From positions 1-20,221 of the forward strand of contig DKZL01000002.1 of assembly GCA_002493635.1 (NCBI GenBank): DNA of 20,221 nt. Direction: 5' to 3'. Origin of the DNA: Ruminococcaceae bacterium UBA7075 (GTDB lineage Bacteria > Bacillota > Clostridia > Oscillospirales > Acutalibacteraceae). Below, in pieces: positions 14,419 through 20,221 of this stretch. Positions within the stretch are counted from its first letter, which is position 1. Each line of letters opens with the position of its first letter. The translations under genes and the position numbers were made by a program. The notes beneath the pieces are model-generated. The model had not been told where the DNA came from. It searched no databases and worked only from the letters and a program-made list of their open reading frames with translations.

Positions 14419-14851
14419 AAATTTTTGTATCTTTTTCGTGCAGCAAACACATCTTTTGGTATAACTCAGGAAACTTACTCCTAAAAGAAAGATACGGTTT
14501 ATAATTCCCGTCAACAGCAAAGAAATGGGTGCTTTCACCTGTATAACAAAGCTGTCCATTCACGGAATTTATAATCTCATACTCAAACTCCATCCTGACT
14601 CCCTTGAATTGCACCAACCTTATAATTACTTTAAATTCGTCGTCATAGCGGAGATATGAAACAAACTTGCCCGATGCTGAAGCCGTAGGAATAATCACGC
14701 CCATTTTTTCAAGTTCACTATAGCTCATAAAATTATCCCTTAACCATTCCATTCGGGCGTCTTCAATTATTCTGAGATAATTGGAATGGTGAACCACGCC
14801 CATTCTGTCAGTTTCATAATATTTGACTCTGCGACTATACTCCCAGCTCAT
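14417..14851 (-). CDS. acyl-CoA thioesterase, 4-HBT/YbgC-type hotdog fold
   Basis: This is a 144-residue hotdog-fold protein. The catalytic signature of the 4-hydroxybenzoyl-CoA thioesterase/YbgC branch is YYETDRMGVVHHSNYLRIIEDAR (11-33), with the catalytic Asp at 15 and the following GVVHHSNY. It should split an acyl-CoA into acid and CoA. Chain length or aromatic preference cannot be read from sequence. The start lies 9 bases after the stop of the acyl-CoA synthetase gene, with GAGGTGA as ribosome site, so the two are co-transcribed. The pairing suggests that the same acyl-CoA pool is both made and drained. Confidence 0.9.
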   Translation of the reverse strand: MSWEYSRRVKYYETDRMGVVHHSNYLRIIEDARMEWLRDNFMSYSELEKMGVIIPTASASGKFVSYLRYDDEFKVIIRLVQFKGVRMEFEYEIINSVNGQLCYTGESTHFFAVDGNYKPYLSFRSKFPELYQKMCLLHEKDTKI

Positions 14852-14860
14852 AATTTCACC

Positions 14861-16510
14861 TCAGCAAATCTTATCTCTGTCAAGATTTCTTATATCTATT
14901 CGCTTGATTTTGCCGCTGATTGTCTTAGGCATTTCTTCAACAAACTGTAAAAACTGGATATGCTTGTATGAAGCAACCTTTTTATTTACAAAGCTTTTAA
15001 TTTCCTTCTCAAGGCTTTTGCTTGCAGTATATCCGTCCGCAAGATGGACAGTTGCCTTAATAGCCTGACCTCTGGATGCATCCGGCACACCTACAACAGC
15101 ACACTCCAATACTGCCGGATGTTCCATAAGAACATTTTCAATTTCAAACGGTCCTACACGGAATCCTCTTGTTTTGATAAGATCATCAGTTCTGCCGACA
15201 TACCAATAGTAACCGTCATCATCCTTATACGCTGTATCACCTGTATGGTAAACACCGTTTCTCCATACATTTTCATAGAGCTTTTCATCTCCGCAATAGC
15301 CCATAAAAATACCATACTGATTTTCTTTAGGGACTACTACGATTTCTCCTACCTCATTGGCAGGAAGCTCATTGCCGTTTTCATCAACAATCATTGTATC
15401 ATACAAAGGAGTTGGCTTTCCGAGTGAGCCGATTTTAGAATCCGTACCGACAAGGTTGCCAAGCATAAGCACTGACTCTGTCTGACCGAAGCCTTCCATA
15501 AGTCTGAGTCCCGTCTGATTGTAAACCTGTTCAAACACCTCAGGATTAAGTGCTTCACCGGCAGTAGTTATGTGCTTAAGAGCAGATAAATCGTACTTGC
15601 TCATATCTCTTTTTATAAAATATCTGTAAACAGTCGGAGGAGCACAGAATGAAGTAACCTTATATTTTTCGATAATTCTCAGAAGCTTGTGTGGTGAAAA
15701 GTTATCAAAATCATAAACCATTACACCGCAGCCGCAAAGCCACTGACCGTAAATTTTCCCCCAGCTTGCCTTGCCCCAGCCTGTTTCCGCAACTGTAAGA
15801 TGCAAACCTTTTTCCTTGACATCCTGCCAATATTTAGCGGTAATTATGTGCGATAATGAATAGGTGTGATTGTGCATAACAGCCTTCGGATAACCTGTTG
15901 TGCCCGAAGTAAAATAAATCAGCATCGGTTCACTTGCCAAAGTAGGGATTTTTTCAAAACACTCATCAGCCTTTTCGATTTCTTCTGTAATATTAACAGT
16001 ACCCTCAACATCTTTTCTTGCAACAAAGATTTTTTCAAGCTGAGGCTTGATTTCCTTTGCCTTTACCATATCATCAGCTGTTGTGCCGTCAGGCGTACAA
16101 ATTGCAAACTTAATATCAGCAGTTTCAATGCGATAGGCAATATCATCAACAGTAAGCATATTTGTAGCAGGAATAACAATGGCTCCAAGCTTGTGAAGTG
16201 CCGGAACTACATACCAATATTCATAGTTTCTCTTTAAAATCACAAGAACCTTATCGCCTTTATTTACTCCGAAATTCTTCAACGCATTAGCCGCTTTATT
16301 ACTTAATCTTCCTATATCAGAAAAAGTAAATGTTCTGCTTTCACCGGAAGGATTTGTATATTCAAGAGCAATATCATTCGGTGCAAGCCGTGCCATTTCA
16401 TCGACAACGTCATAGCCAAAATTGTAATCTTCCGGTACTTTTAATTTAAAGTCAATTAATACTCCGTTTTCATCAACCTGTGTTTCGCAAAAATTTTTAA
16501 ATAACTGCAT
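14861..16510 (-). CDS. AMP-forming acyl-CoA synthetase (medium-chain/ACSM-like)
   Basis: This is a 549-residue adenylate-forming enzyme that activates a carboxylic acid with ATP and transfers it to CoA. Motifs in order are the P-loop YFTSGTTGYPK (199-209), TTAGEAL (315-321), GFGQTE (340-345), YHTGD (421-425), the hinge region IKTRGFRVGPFEIE (445-458), and the catalytic Lys K534 in KTISGKIKR. RGFRVGPFE and the short N-terminus resemble medium-chain (ACSM) and aryl-acid ligases more than acetyl-CoA synthetase. The substrate is not certain. There is no membrane segment. The ATG follows AAGGAGAA. Transcription starts at a promoter overlapped by a strong inverted repeat, so a repressor, perhaps sensing the acyl-CoA, is likely. 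Confidence 0.92.
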   Translation of the reverse strand: MQLFKNFCETQVDENGVLIDFKLKVPEDYNFGYDVVDEMARLAPNDIALEYTNPSGESRTFTFSDIGRLSNKAANALKNFGVNKGDKVLVILKRNYEYWYVVPALHKLGAIVIPATNMLTVDDIAYRIETADIKFAICTPDGTTADDMVKAKEIKPQLEKIFVARKDVEGTVNITEEIEKADECFEKIPTLASEPMLIYFTSGTTGYPKAVMHNHTYSLSHIITAKYWQDVKEKGLHLTVAETGWGKASWGKIYGQWLCGCGVMVYDFDNFSPHKLLRIIEKYKVTSFCAPPTVYRYFIKRDMSKYDLSALKHITTAGEALNPEVFEQVYNQTGLRLMEGFGQTESVLMLGNLVGTDSKIGSLGKPTPLYDTMIVDENGNELPANEVGEIVVVPKENQYGIFMGYCGDEKLYENVWRNGVYHTGDTAYKDDDGYYWYVGRTDDLIKTRGFRVGPFEIENVLMEHPAVLECAVVGVPDASRGQAIKATVHLADGYTASKSLEKEIKSFVNKKVASYKHIQFLQFVEEMPKTISGKIKRIDIRNLDRDKIC

Positions 16511-16542
16511 AATTATTCTCCTTAAACTACGAAATAATTATG

Positions 16543-16552
16543 ACTGTACAGT
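16543..16552. repeat. short palindrome in the acyl-CoA synthetase leader
   Basis: ACTGTACAGT is self-complementary and lies just downstream of the larger operator. It might be a second half of the regulatory site, or chance. Confidence 0.3.
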
Positions 16553-16554
16553 TC

Positions 16555-16584
16555 ATATCAAACTGGTCGTCACCAGTTTGATAT
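16555..16584. promoter_or_regulatory. operator-like inverted repeat at the acyl-CoA synthetase start
   Basis: The perfect 13-bp arms ATATCAAACTGGT and ACCAGTTTGATAT are separated by CGTC. On the minus strand it begins 1-2 bases after the -10 box and so covers the transcription start. It has no T-tract after it and is better read as a repressor site (TetR or MarR type would fit) than as a terminator. Confidence 0.72.
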
Positions 16585-16585
16585 T

Positions 16586-16614
16586 ATTATACCCCCGCAA
16601 ATTAAATTTAACAA
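16586..16614 (-). promoter_or_regulatory. promoter of the acyl-CoA synthetase-thioesterase operon
   Basis: On the minus strand, TTGTTA (16609-16614), a 17-base spacer ending in GGGGG, and TATAAT (16586-16591). Confidence 0.78.
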
Positions 16615-16696
16615 TACTTGCCATAATGCAAAATTCTAAATTTGTGAATTACATTATGCAAAATATGAATAAATACTGATAACCCGATAATTTTCG

Positions 16697-16728
16697 TATA
16701 AAGCAAAAGCAGCCCACCGGCTGCTTTT
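16697..16728. terminator. terminator after mazF, matching the repeat hairpin
   Basis: AGCAGCC-CACC-GGCTGCTTTTT on the plus strand; on the minus strand the same hairpin is followed by TTTTGCTTTATAC and ends mazF about 20 bases after its stop. The 16-base hairpin is identical to that of repeat copy B in opposite orientation, and the flank TATAAAG-AAAA is also shared. Confidence 0.82.
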
Positions 16729-16748
16729 TGGATATGGCATAAATAAAA

Positions 16749-17090
16749 TTATAATCCGAATGAAATTGAAATGGCATCGTTTATTGCGCTCATTGAGTCA
16801 TCATCTATTGACCCCATTTTTTCCTTTAAGCGCTTTTTGTCGATTGTACGCACCTGCTCAAGAAGAACAACGCTGTCCTTTGCAAGTCCTGATGTATTTG
16901 CATGCAGCGGTATGTGTGTAGGAAGATTTGCCTTGGATTGCTGGCTTGTTATGGCTGCGGCGATTACCGTAGGGCTGAATTTATTGCCTACGTTGTTTTG
17001 CACAATCAGAACAGGCCTTACACCTCCCTGTTCCGAACCTACAACAGGACTTAAATCCGCATAATAAATATCTCCTCTTTTTATGTTCAC
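16749..17090 (-). CDS. mazF: MazF/EndoA-type mRNA interferase toxin
   Basis: This is a ribosome-independent, sequence-specific endoribonuclease. With the GTG at 17090 as start, the protein has 113 residues. S19, R25, T48 and Q79 then fall at the positions of the catalytic and substrate residues of B. subtilis MazF, which supports this start. GGAG lies 10 bases upstream. The opening MNIKRGDIYYADLSPVVGSEQGG is classic for the family. The frame is open further upstream, but that stretch has no family similarity. No mazE or other antitoxin frame is found in the 106 bases before it, nor after it. The gene before it is a YdcC-like lipoprotein, where Bacillus has alr and ndoAI in between. It may be controlled by an antitoxin elsewhere. 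Confidence 0.93.
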   Translation of the reverse strand: MNIKRGDIYYADLSPVVGSEQGGVRPVLIVQNNVGNKFSPTVIAAAITSQQSKANLPTHIPLHANTSGLAKDSVVLLEQVRTIDKKRLKEKMGSIDDDSMSAINDAISISFGL

Positions 17091-17158
17091 GGTGTTCACG
17101 CTCCAAATGTTTGTTACTGTTATTTTTGCCTTTCTTAAAGCTTTTATACAGTTATTAC

Positions 17159-17187
17159 ATTTTATTTTTGAGCGTAAAAGTTGTGAA
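17159..17187 (-). promoter_or_regulatory. possible mazF promoter
   Basis: On the minus strand, TTCACA (17182-17187), 17 bases, TAAAAT (17159-17164), between the lipoprotein stop and mazF. This is a moderate match in AT-rich DNA. Confidence 0.45.
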
Positions 17188-17196
17188 TAATATACT

Positions 17197-17715
17197 TTAT
17201 TCTGACAGACTGATATTGCTGAAACTAATGAAAAAATCAATTTCTTCAATTCTGATTTGCCGTACAATGTTTTCTCCTGTTATTATTACCGCATTTCCCA
17301 TTGTTGTATTCAGAGTACGCTCACATTCTTCCTCACTTATAGATACTATTGTTGATTTGTCACTGTTAATACCGTCAAATACTGACTTAACGACACGTGG
17401 AAAGCTTTGGGCAGGCAGATATGCCTCATCTGCGCTTGAATCAATATTTTCTCTTGCAAGATGCATTTCTCCGCTGTAATAGCGGACGCTCAGTCCCTCA
17501 ATAGTCTGAGGATATGTAATATCAATCGTCAGAACCCCCTGCCTGTTGCTGCTTAACTTTCCTTTGTATTCGCCGTTTCTGTAAGTTGCTTCAAAATCAG
17601 CCGAAAAGTCCGTTCTGATACTATAATCCTGTTTTTCTTCATTTTGACAACCGTTCATAACAAACATCGGCAAAACAAAAAAGACACATAATATTTTCAA
17701 AAACTTCTTGCACAT
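17197..17715 (-). CDS. YdcC/LolA-like lipoprotein
   Basis: This is a 172-residue predicted lipoprotein. A Lys-rich start and hydrophobic helix (MCKKFLKILCVFFVLPMFVMNGC) end at a lipobox-like MNGC, which is loose at -3. The rest is a single beta-rich domain (SIRTDFSADFEATYRNGEYKG..., then ITYPQTIEGLSVRYYSGEM) of the type found in YdcC-like proteins between acpS/nnrD and alr in Firmicutes. It is held outside the membrane; function unknown. A GTG two codons earlier is part of the AGGAGGTG ribosome site, so the ATG at 17715 is the start. It lies 61 bases after nnrD. No convincing promoter was seen in that gap, so it is probably in the nnrD operon. Confidence 0.78.
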   Translation of the reverse strand: MCKKFLKILCVFFVLPMFVMNGCQNEEKQDYSIRTDFSADFEATYRNGEYKGKLSSNRQGVLTIDITYPQTIEGLSVRYYSGEMHLARENIDSSADEAYLPAQSFPRVVKSVFDGINSDKSTIVSISEEECERTLNTTMGNAVIITGENIVRQIRIEEIDFFISFSNISLSE

Positions 17716-17776
17716 AGGCACCTCCTGTTTTTGATATATTATATGTCTTTTATTTTTTTAAAATTACGAAAACGAG

Positions 17777-18649
17777 CTATACACCGCAATTTTGGAATGC
17801 AAGGGGAATACAGTCGATTAAATCGGTCGGAAGCATTGATATTTTGCCGAATCTGTCCTTTGCAATATCGCCTGCAAGTCCGTGCAGATATACTCCGGCA
17901 GCAGCAGCGTCAAGAGCATCTGCACCCTGCGCCAGAAATGCCGACACAATACCTGCAAGTACATCACCGCTTCCTCCGGTTGCCATTCCGGAATTGCCTG
18001 TTGTATTAATAATCACTCTTCCGCTGTTATCGGCAATGACCGTACCTGCACCCTTAAGCACACAAACAACGTCATATTTCTTTGCAAAATCAGATGCAGT
18101 TTCCTTCCTGTTCTGATTTACTTCCTGAACACTTAAATTTGTCAGTCTTGACATCTCACCGGGATGAGGTGTAATAATAACAGGTGATTTGGCATTCTTA
18201 AGAATTTCAGGACTGTCACAAATACAGTTAAGTGCATCTGCATCAAGTACCATAGGCTTTGTGCAATTACGAACAAAAGAAGTGACAAGCTGTTTTGTAT
18301 CGTTGCATACAGACAGACCGCAGCCAATTAATACGGCATTTGATTTTTCAGTCTGAGAAAGCAAAAACTCTGTGTTATCGGCACTTATTTTTCCGGTCTG
18401 CGTTTCCGAAAGCGGAAAATAGACGCTTTCAAGTATATTCTGCGCCGCAATAGAATAAATGCTTTCAGGCAAAGCCATTTTAAGCAGTCCTATACCGCAT
18501 CTGAGCGCAGCCTTACCGGCCATAACGGCAGCACCAGCCATTCCGTAACAGCCGCAGATACTCAAAAGTGAACCGCAGGTTCCCTTGTTTGCGTCATCAG
18601 GGCGTTGAAATACAGCCCTTTTCACAAAATTCTTATCAGTTCGTTCCAT
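17777..18649 (-). CDS. nnrD: ADP-dependent NAD(P)H-hydrate dehydratase
   Basis: This repair enzyme restores NAD(P)H from its hydrated, inactive form using ADP. The protein is 290 residues and consists only of the ribokinase-like dehydratase domain; the NnrE epimerase domain often fused to it is absent. Motifs are KGTCGSLLSICGCYGMAGAA (22-41), TPHPGEMSRL near the middle, VLKGAGTVIAD, and the anion-hole/ATP-site stretch NSGMATGGSGDVLAGIVSAFLAQG. The last part, DALDAAAAGVYLHGLAGD, is also standard. The ATG lies 5 bases after the stop of the membrane-protein gene; the ribosome site is weak, so coupling is likely. Confidence 0.94.
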   Translation of the reverse strand: MERTDKNFVKRAVFQRPDDANKGTCGSLLSICGCYGMAGAAVMAGKAALRCGIGLLKMALPESIYSIAAQNILESVYFPLSETQTGKISADNTEFLLSQTEKSNAVLIGCGLSVCNDTKQLVTSFVRNCTKPMVLDADALNCICDSPEILKNAKSPVIITPHPGEMSRLTNLSVQEVNQNRKETASDFAKKYDVVCVLKGAGTVIADNSGRVIINTTGNSGMATGGSGDVLAGIVSAFLAQGADALDAAAAGVYLHGLAGDIAKDRFGKISMLPTDLIDCIPLAFQNCGV

Positions 18650-18654
18650 AGTGT

Positions 18655-19194
18655 TTACACGTTCTTATTATAAAATATTTTAAGCATAATATTTTTATTA
18701 AGACTGCCCTTCATCCCCTGCAAAATCTGCTCATTAGGTGTAAAAATGAGCAGGCACTTGCCATAAGCAGGATCATTGAACACGGCATAGTAGTTATCCT
18801 CGTCACGGTCAATATCGGCAGCAGCAATAAAACTCTTTGAAAAACGCATTCCGTCGATTGATTTTTCACCCTTTTCAAGCTTCTCAATCTCACGAATTTT
18901 AACCTTACACATTCTTTTTCTCTTTCTGAGAGAAATAATCTTTGAAATCTCCAGCTCGTCACCTACAACCGAGTATTCATACTCAACCTTCTGGCTCGTG
19001 AACACATACCACACAATATAAATTCCAATTAAAAATATGAAAAATCCCACGTAAATCAGATAGGAGGTAATAACATATGCAAGCATTATGCAGAGAACGG
19101 GAACTAATATAAGCAGCATAACCGCTATGATTTTTATAATTAAATTCTTTGGCTTTTTCGCCCTTTTTACAACCTGTTCATTAAATACTTCCAC
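18655..19194 (-). CDS. DUF6106-like membrane protein
   Basis: This is a 179-residue protein. The GTG start has AAGGAGG 8 bases upstream; a longer frame upstream has no ribosome site. It begins VEVFNEQVVKRAKKPKN, followed by two close membrane helices (about 24-44 and 47-66). The cytoplasmic part follows with VEYEYSVVGDELEISKIISLRKRKRMCKVKI, a layout I recall from DUF6106 proteins of Clostridia. Its role is unknown. The soluble part may form a PH-like barrel (inference). It is the first gene before nnrD and has its own short-leader promoter. Confidence 0.75.
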   Translation of the reverse strand: MEVFNEQVVKRAKKPKNLIIKIIAVMLLILVPVLCIMLAYVITSYLIYVGFFIFLIGIYIVWYVFTSQKVEYEYSVVGDELEISKIISLRKRKRMCKVKIREIEKLEKGEKSIDGMRFSKSFIAAADIDRDEDNYYAVFNDPAYGKCLLIFTPNEQILQGMKGSLNKNIMLKIFYNKNV

Positions 19195-19219
19195 GACTGC
19201 GTCCTCCTTTGTTTTTATT

Positions 19220-19248
19220 ATAATAACACAACTGACAATAAAATTCAA
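19220..19248 (-). promoter_or_regulatory. promoter of the DUF6106-nnrD operon
   Basis: On the minus strand, TTGAAT (19243-19248), 17 bases, TATTAT (19220-19225). The transcript would start about 20 bases before the GTG, just in front of AAAGGAGG. Confidence 0.6.
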
Positions 19249-19321
19249 CAAAAGCAAATAAAAATAGGATGTGCATTAAGCACTCAAAATCATAGCCGAG
19301 CAGTCCGAAAGCTGTTATATA

Positions 19322-19369
19322 TAAAACAAAAACAGAGAGTATTTGAAAAATATCCAAACACGCTCTGTT
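19322..19369 (-). terminator. terminator after the membrane-anchored unknown protein
   Basis: On the minus strand, ACAGAG pairs with CTCTGT around a nested, slightly mismatched stem (GTGTTTG/CAAATAC), followed by TTTTTGTTTTA. It starts 14 bases after the stop at 19383. Confidence 0.8.
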
Positions 19370-19382
19370 ACGCATATTCATT

Positions 19383-19919
19383 TTATTCTACTGTAAATTC
19401 GGTTTCAATATCAAATGACCTTGAACGAGGCGATGCTTTTATCGTAAATGTTCCGTCATTTTTATAATTTTCAGGCGAAAGAATTGAAAACTGAGAAGAA
19501 TCATATACATTAACTCTCATTTGCAATTTATATAATCCGCTTTCAAGCTTCTTATCTTGATCGTACACCCCTTTATAGGCAGGAAATTTAACTTTCTCTA
19601 TATTATCACCGCTGTACGGCGGCATAATCCAGCATTCGGCACGAAACAAGCTTAATCCCTTATCCTCCATTATCTGATACCAAACAGAATTTTCCTTTTT
19701 AAAAATAATATAATTTTCATAATATGTTACAGCCATATCGTTAGTGTTGTTTGTTATTTCAACATAAATGTTGTTGCTTTCACTGTCATATTCTGCTGTA
19801 AAATCTATTTTTCTTTTTATATTTGGAATATCCAGATAGTAAAATAAGCAGTAGGCAATCGGAACAAGAGCAATAAATATACATACACAATAAATTATAA
19901 CAAGGTTTTTATGCTTCAT
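19383..19919 (-). CDS. membrane-anchored extracytoplasmic protein of unknown function
   Basis: This is a 178-residue protein. The N-terminal segment KHKNLVIIYCVCIFIALVPI and the following YCLFYYL form one membrane helix or uncleaved signal (about 5-28). The remainder is an extracytoplasmic, probably immunoglobulin-like beta domain: VEITNNTNDMAVTYYENYIIFKKENSVWYQI, then LESGLYKLQMRVNVYD, ending in a strand. This pattern of strands recalls small Ig-like domains in Firmicute exported proteins; I cannot name a family. The ATG has AGGTGATATT upstream. It is monocistronic, between the nadC terminator and its own terminator. A cre-like site lies just upstream. Confidence 0.72.
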   Translation of the reverse strand: MKHKNLVIIYCVCIFIALVPIAYCLFYYLDIPNIKRKIDFTAEYDSESNNIYVEITNNTNDMAVTYYENYIIFKKENSVWYQIMEDKGLSLFRAECWIMPPYSGDNIEKVKFPAYKGVYDQDKKLESGLYKLQMRVNVYDSSQFSILSPENYKNDGTFTIKASPRSRSFDIETEFTVE

Positions 19920-19939
19920 AATATCACCTGTTCATATTA

Positions 19940-19954
19940 ATGCAAGCGTTTTCG
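19940..19954. promoter_or_regulatory. cre-like site (CcpA)
   Basis: ATGCAAGCGTTTTCG fits WTGNAANCGNWNNCW at all fixed positions but the last. It lies 21-35 bases upstream of the ATG at 19919, where CcpA binding could affect transcription. Confidence 0.4.
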
Positions 19955-20001
19955 GATAACATGGATTAAACATATGCTAAACATTTAATTAATTAAAAAT
20001 T

Positions 20002-20036
20002 AAAGCCAATACACTTAAAAACCATGTATTAGCTTT
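20002..20036 (-). terminator. terminator of nadC
   Basis: On the minus strand, AAAGCTAATACA pairs with TGTATTGGCTTT (12 bp with one T-G), followed by AATTTTTAA, 8 bases after the nadC stop. Confidence 0.82.
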
Positions 20037-20044
20037 ACAAAAAA

Positions 20045-20221
20045 TCAGTCTGCAATTTTAAGTGAAATGTCAAAAGCCTTTACAGAATGAGTAATAGCAC
20101 CCATTGAAATGATGTCTACGCCTGTTTCTGCAATTTCACGCAAAGTTTCGTCAGTTATTCCGCCGCTTGCTTCAAGCAAAGCTCTGCCGTTTGTAATCTC
20201 AACTGCCTGTTTCATAAGCTC
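20045..20221 (-). CDS. nadC: nicotinate-nucleotide pyrophosphorylase, 3' end (partial)
   Basis: Only the last 58 codons are in the window; the rest lies beyond its right edge. NadC (quinolinate phosphoribosyltransferase) makes nicotinate mononucleotide in NAD synthesis. The visible C-terminus has LLEASGGITDETLREIAETGVDIISMGAITHSVKAFDISLKIAD, the typical phosphate-binding end of the barrel (EASGGI, then ISMGAITHS, then DISLKI). It ends with TGA, followed by a terminator, so it is the last gene of its operon. Confidence 0.93.
   Translation of the reverse strand, partial: ELMKQAVEITNGRALLEASGGITDETLREIAETGVDIISMGAITHSVKAFDISLKIAD

Noticed and set aside
17091..17267. N-terminal extension of MazF, or a hidden antitoxin in it
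   Set aside because: The GTG at 17090 places all key MazF residues at their known positions and has a ribosome site. The extension is low-complexity Lys/Asn/Ile coding from AT-rich spacer.
19181..19381. 66-codon minus-strand frame with hydrophobic segments between the unknown protein and the DUF6106-like gene
   Set aside because: It starts right after a stop codon with no ribosome site, contains the terminator of the gene before it (19322-19369), and overlaps the promoter and start of the next gene.

Overview
The window looks like chromosome of a low-G+C Gram-positive anaerobe of the class Clostridia. A Ruminococcaceae-like gut Firmicute is my best guess, but this is inference. Pointers are the T-box leader on alaS, ThyX with no ThyA in view, intrinsic terminators, purine-rich Shine-Dalgarno sites, a DUF6106-type protein, a MazF gene next to nnrD and a YdcC-like lipoprotein, and a secreted protein with a Ser/Gly/Asn linker and a C-terminal membrane anchor. 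Nearly every gene lies on the minus strand. I see no rRNA, insertion sequence, CRISPR array or prophage structural gene.

Layout from low to high coordinates. (1) 3-1600: nfo (endonuclease IV), then about 600 bp without protein genes. This holds tRNA-Pro(GGG) with its own promoter and terminator, flanked by three copies of a ~97-bp hairpin-rich repeat. (2) 1544-2825: a secreted, membrane-anchored protein with its own promoter and terminator. (3) 3063-6015: alaS with a full T-box leader (specifier GCU, alanine) and a near-consensus promoter. (4) 6197-13148: eight tightly packed genes apparently read from one promoter at 13120-13148: thyX, tmk, a DUF2156 protein, a GNAT acetyltransferase, a DJ-1 family protein, 5-formyltetrahydrofolate cyclo-ligase, mltG and a U32-family tRNA hydroxylase. 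Thymidylate synthesis, folate salvage, cell-wall cutting and tRNA modification are thus joined. (5) 13149-13840: a long AT-rich intergenic region. It holds a minus-strand promoter/hairpins/terminator unit, probably a small RNA or leaderless peptide gene, and a LexA-like operator with a promoter for the only plus-strand genes. (6) 13841-14355: a 68-residue protein and a 98-residue sigma-70 region 4-like protein. (7) 14417-16614: an acyl-CoA synthetase and a hotdog thioesterase, downstream of a promoter whose start region is covered by a 13-bp-arm inverted repeat. (8) 16749-19248: DUF6106-like membrane protein, nnrD, YdcC/LolA-like lipoprotein and mazF. The order recalls the acpS-ydcC-alr-mazEF block of Bacillus, but alr and mazE are absent. 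(9) 19332-20221: a membrane-anchored protein of unknown function with a nearby cre-like site, and the 3' end of nadC.

The points most worth following are the candidate small RNA at 13217-13398, the ~97-bp repeat family around the tRNA, the LexA-box/sigma-like pair, the MazF without a visible antitoxin, and the acyl-CoA synthetase operator.
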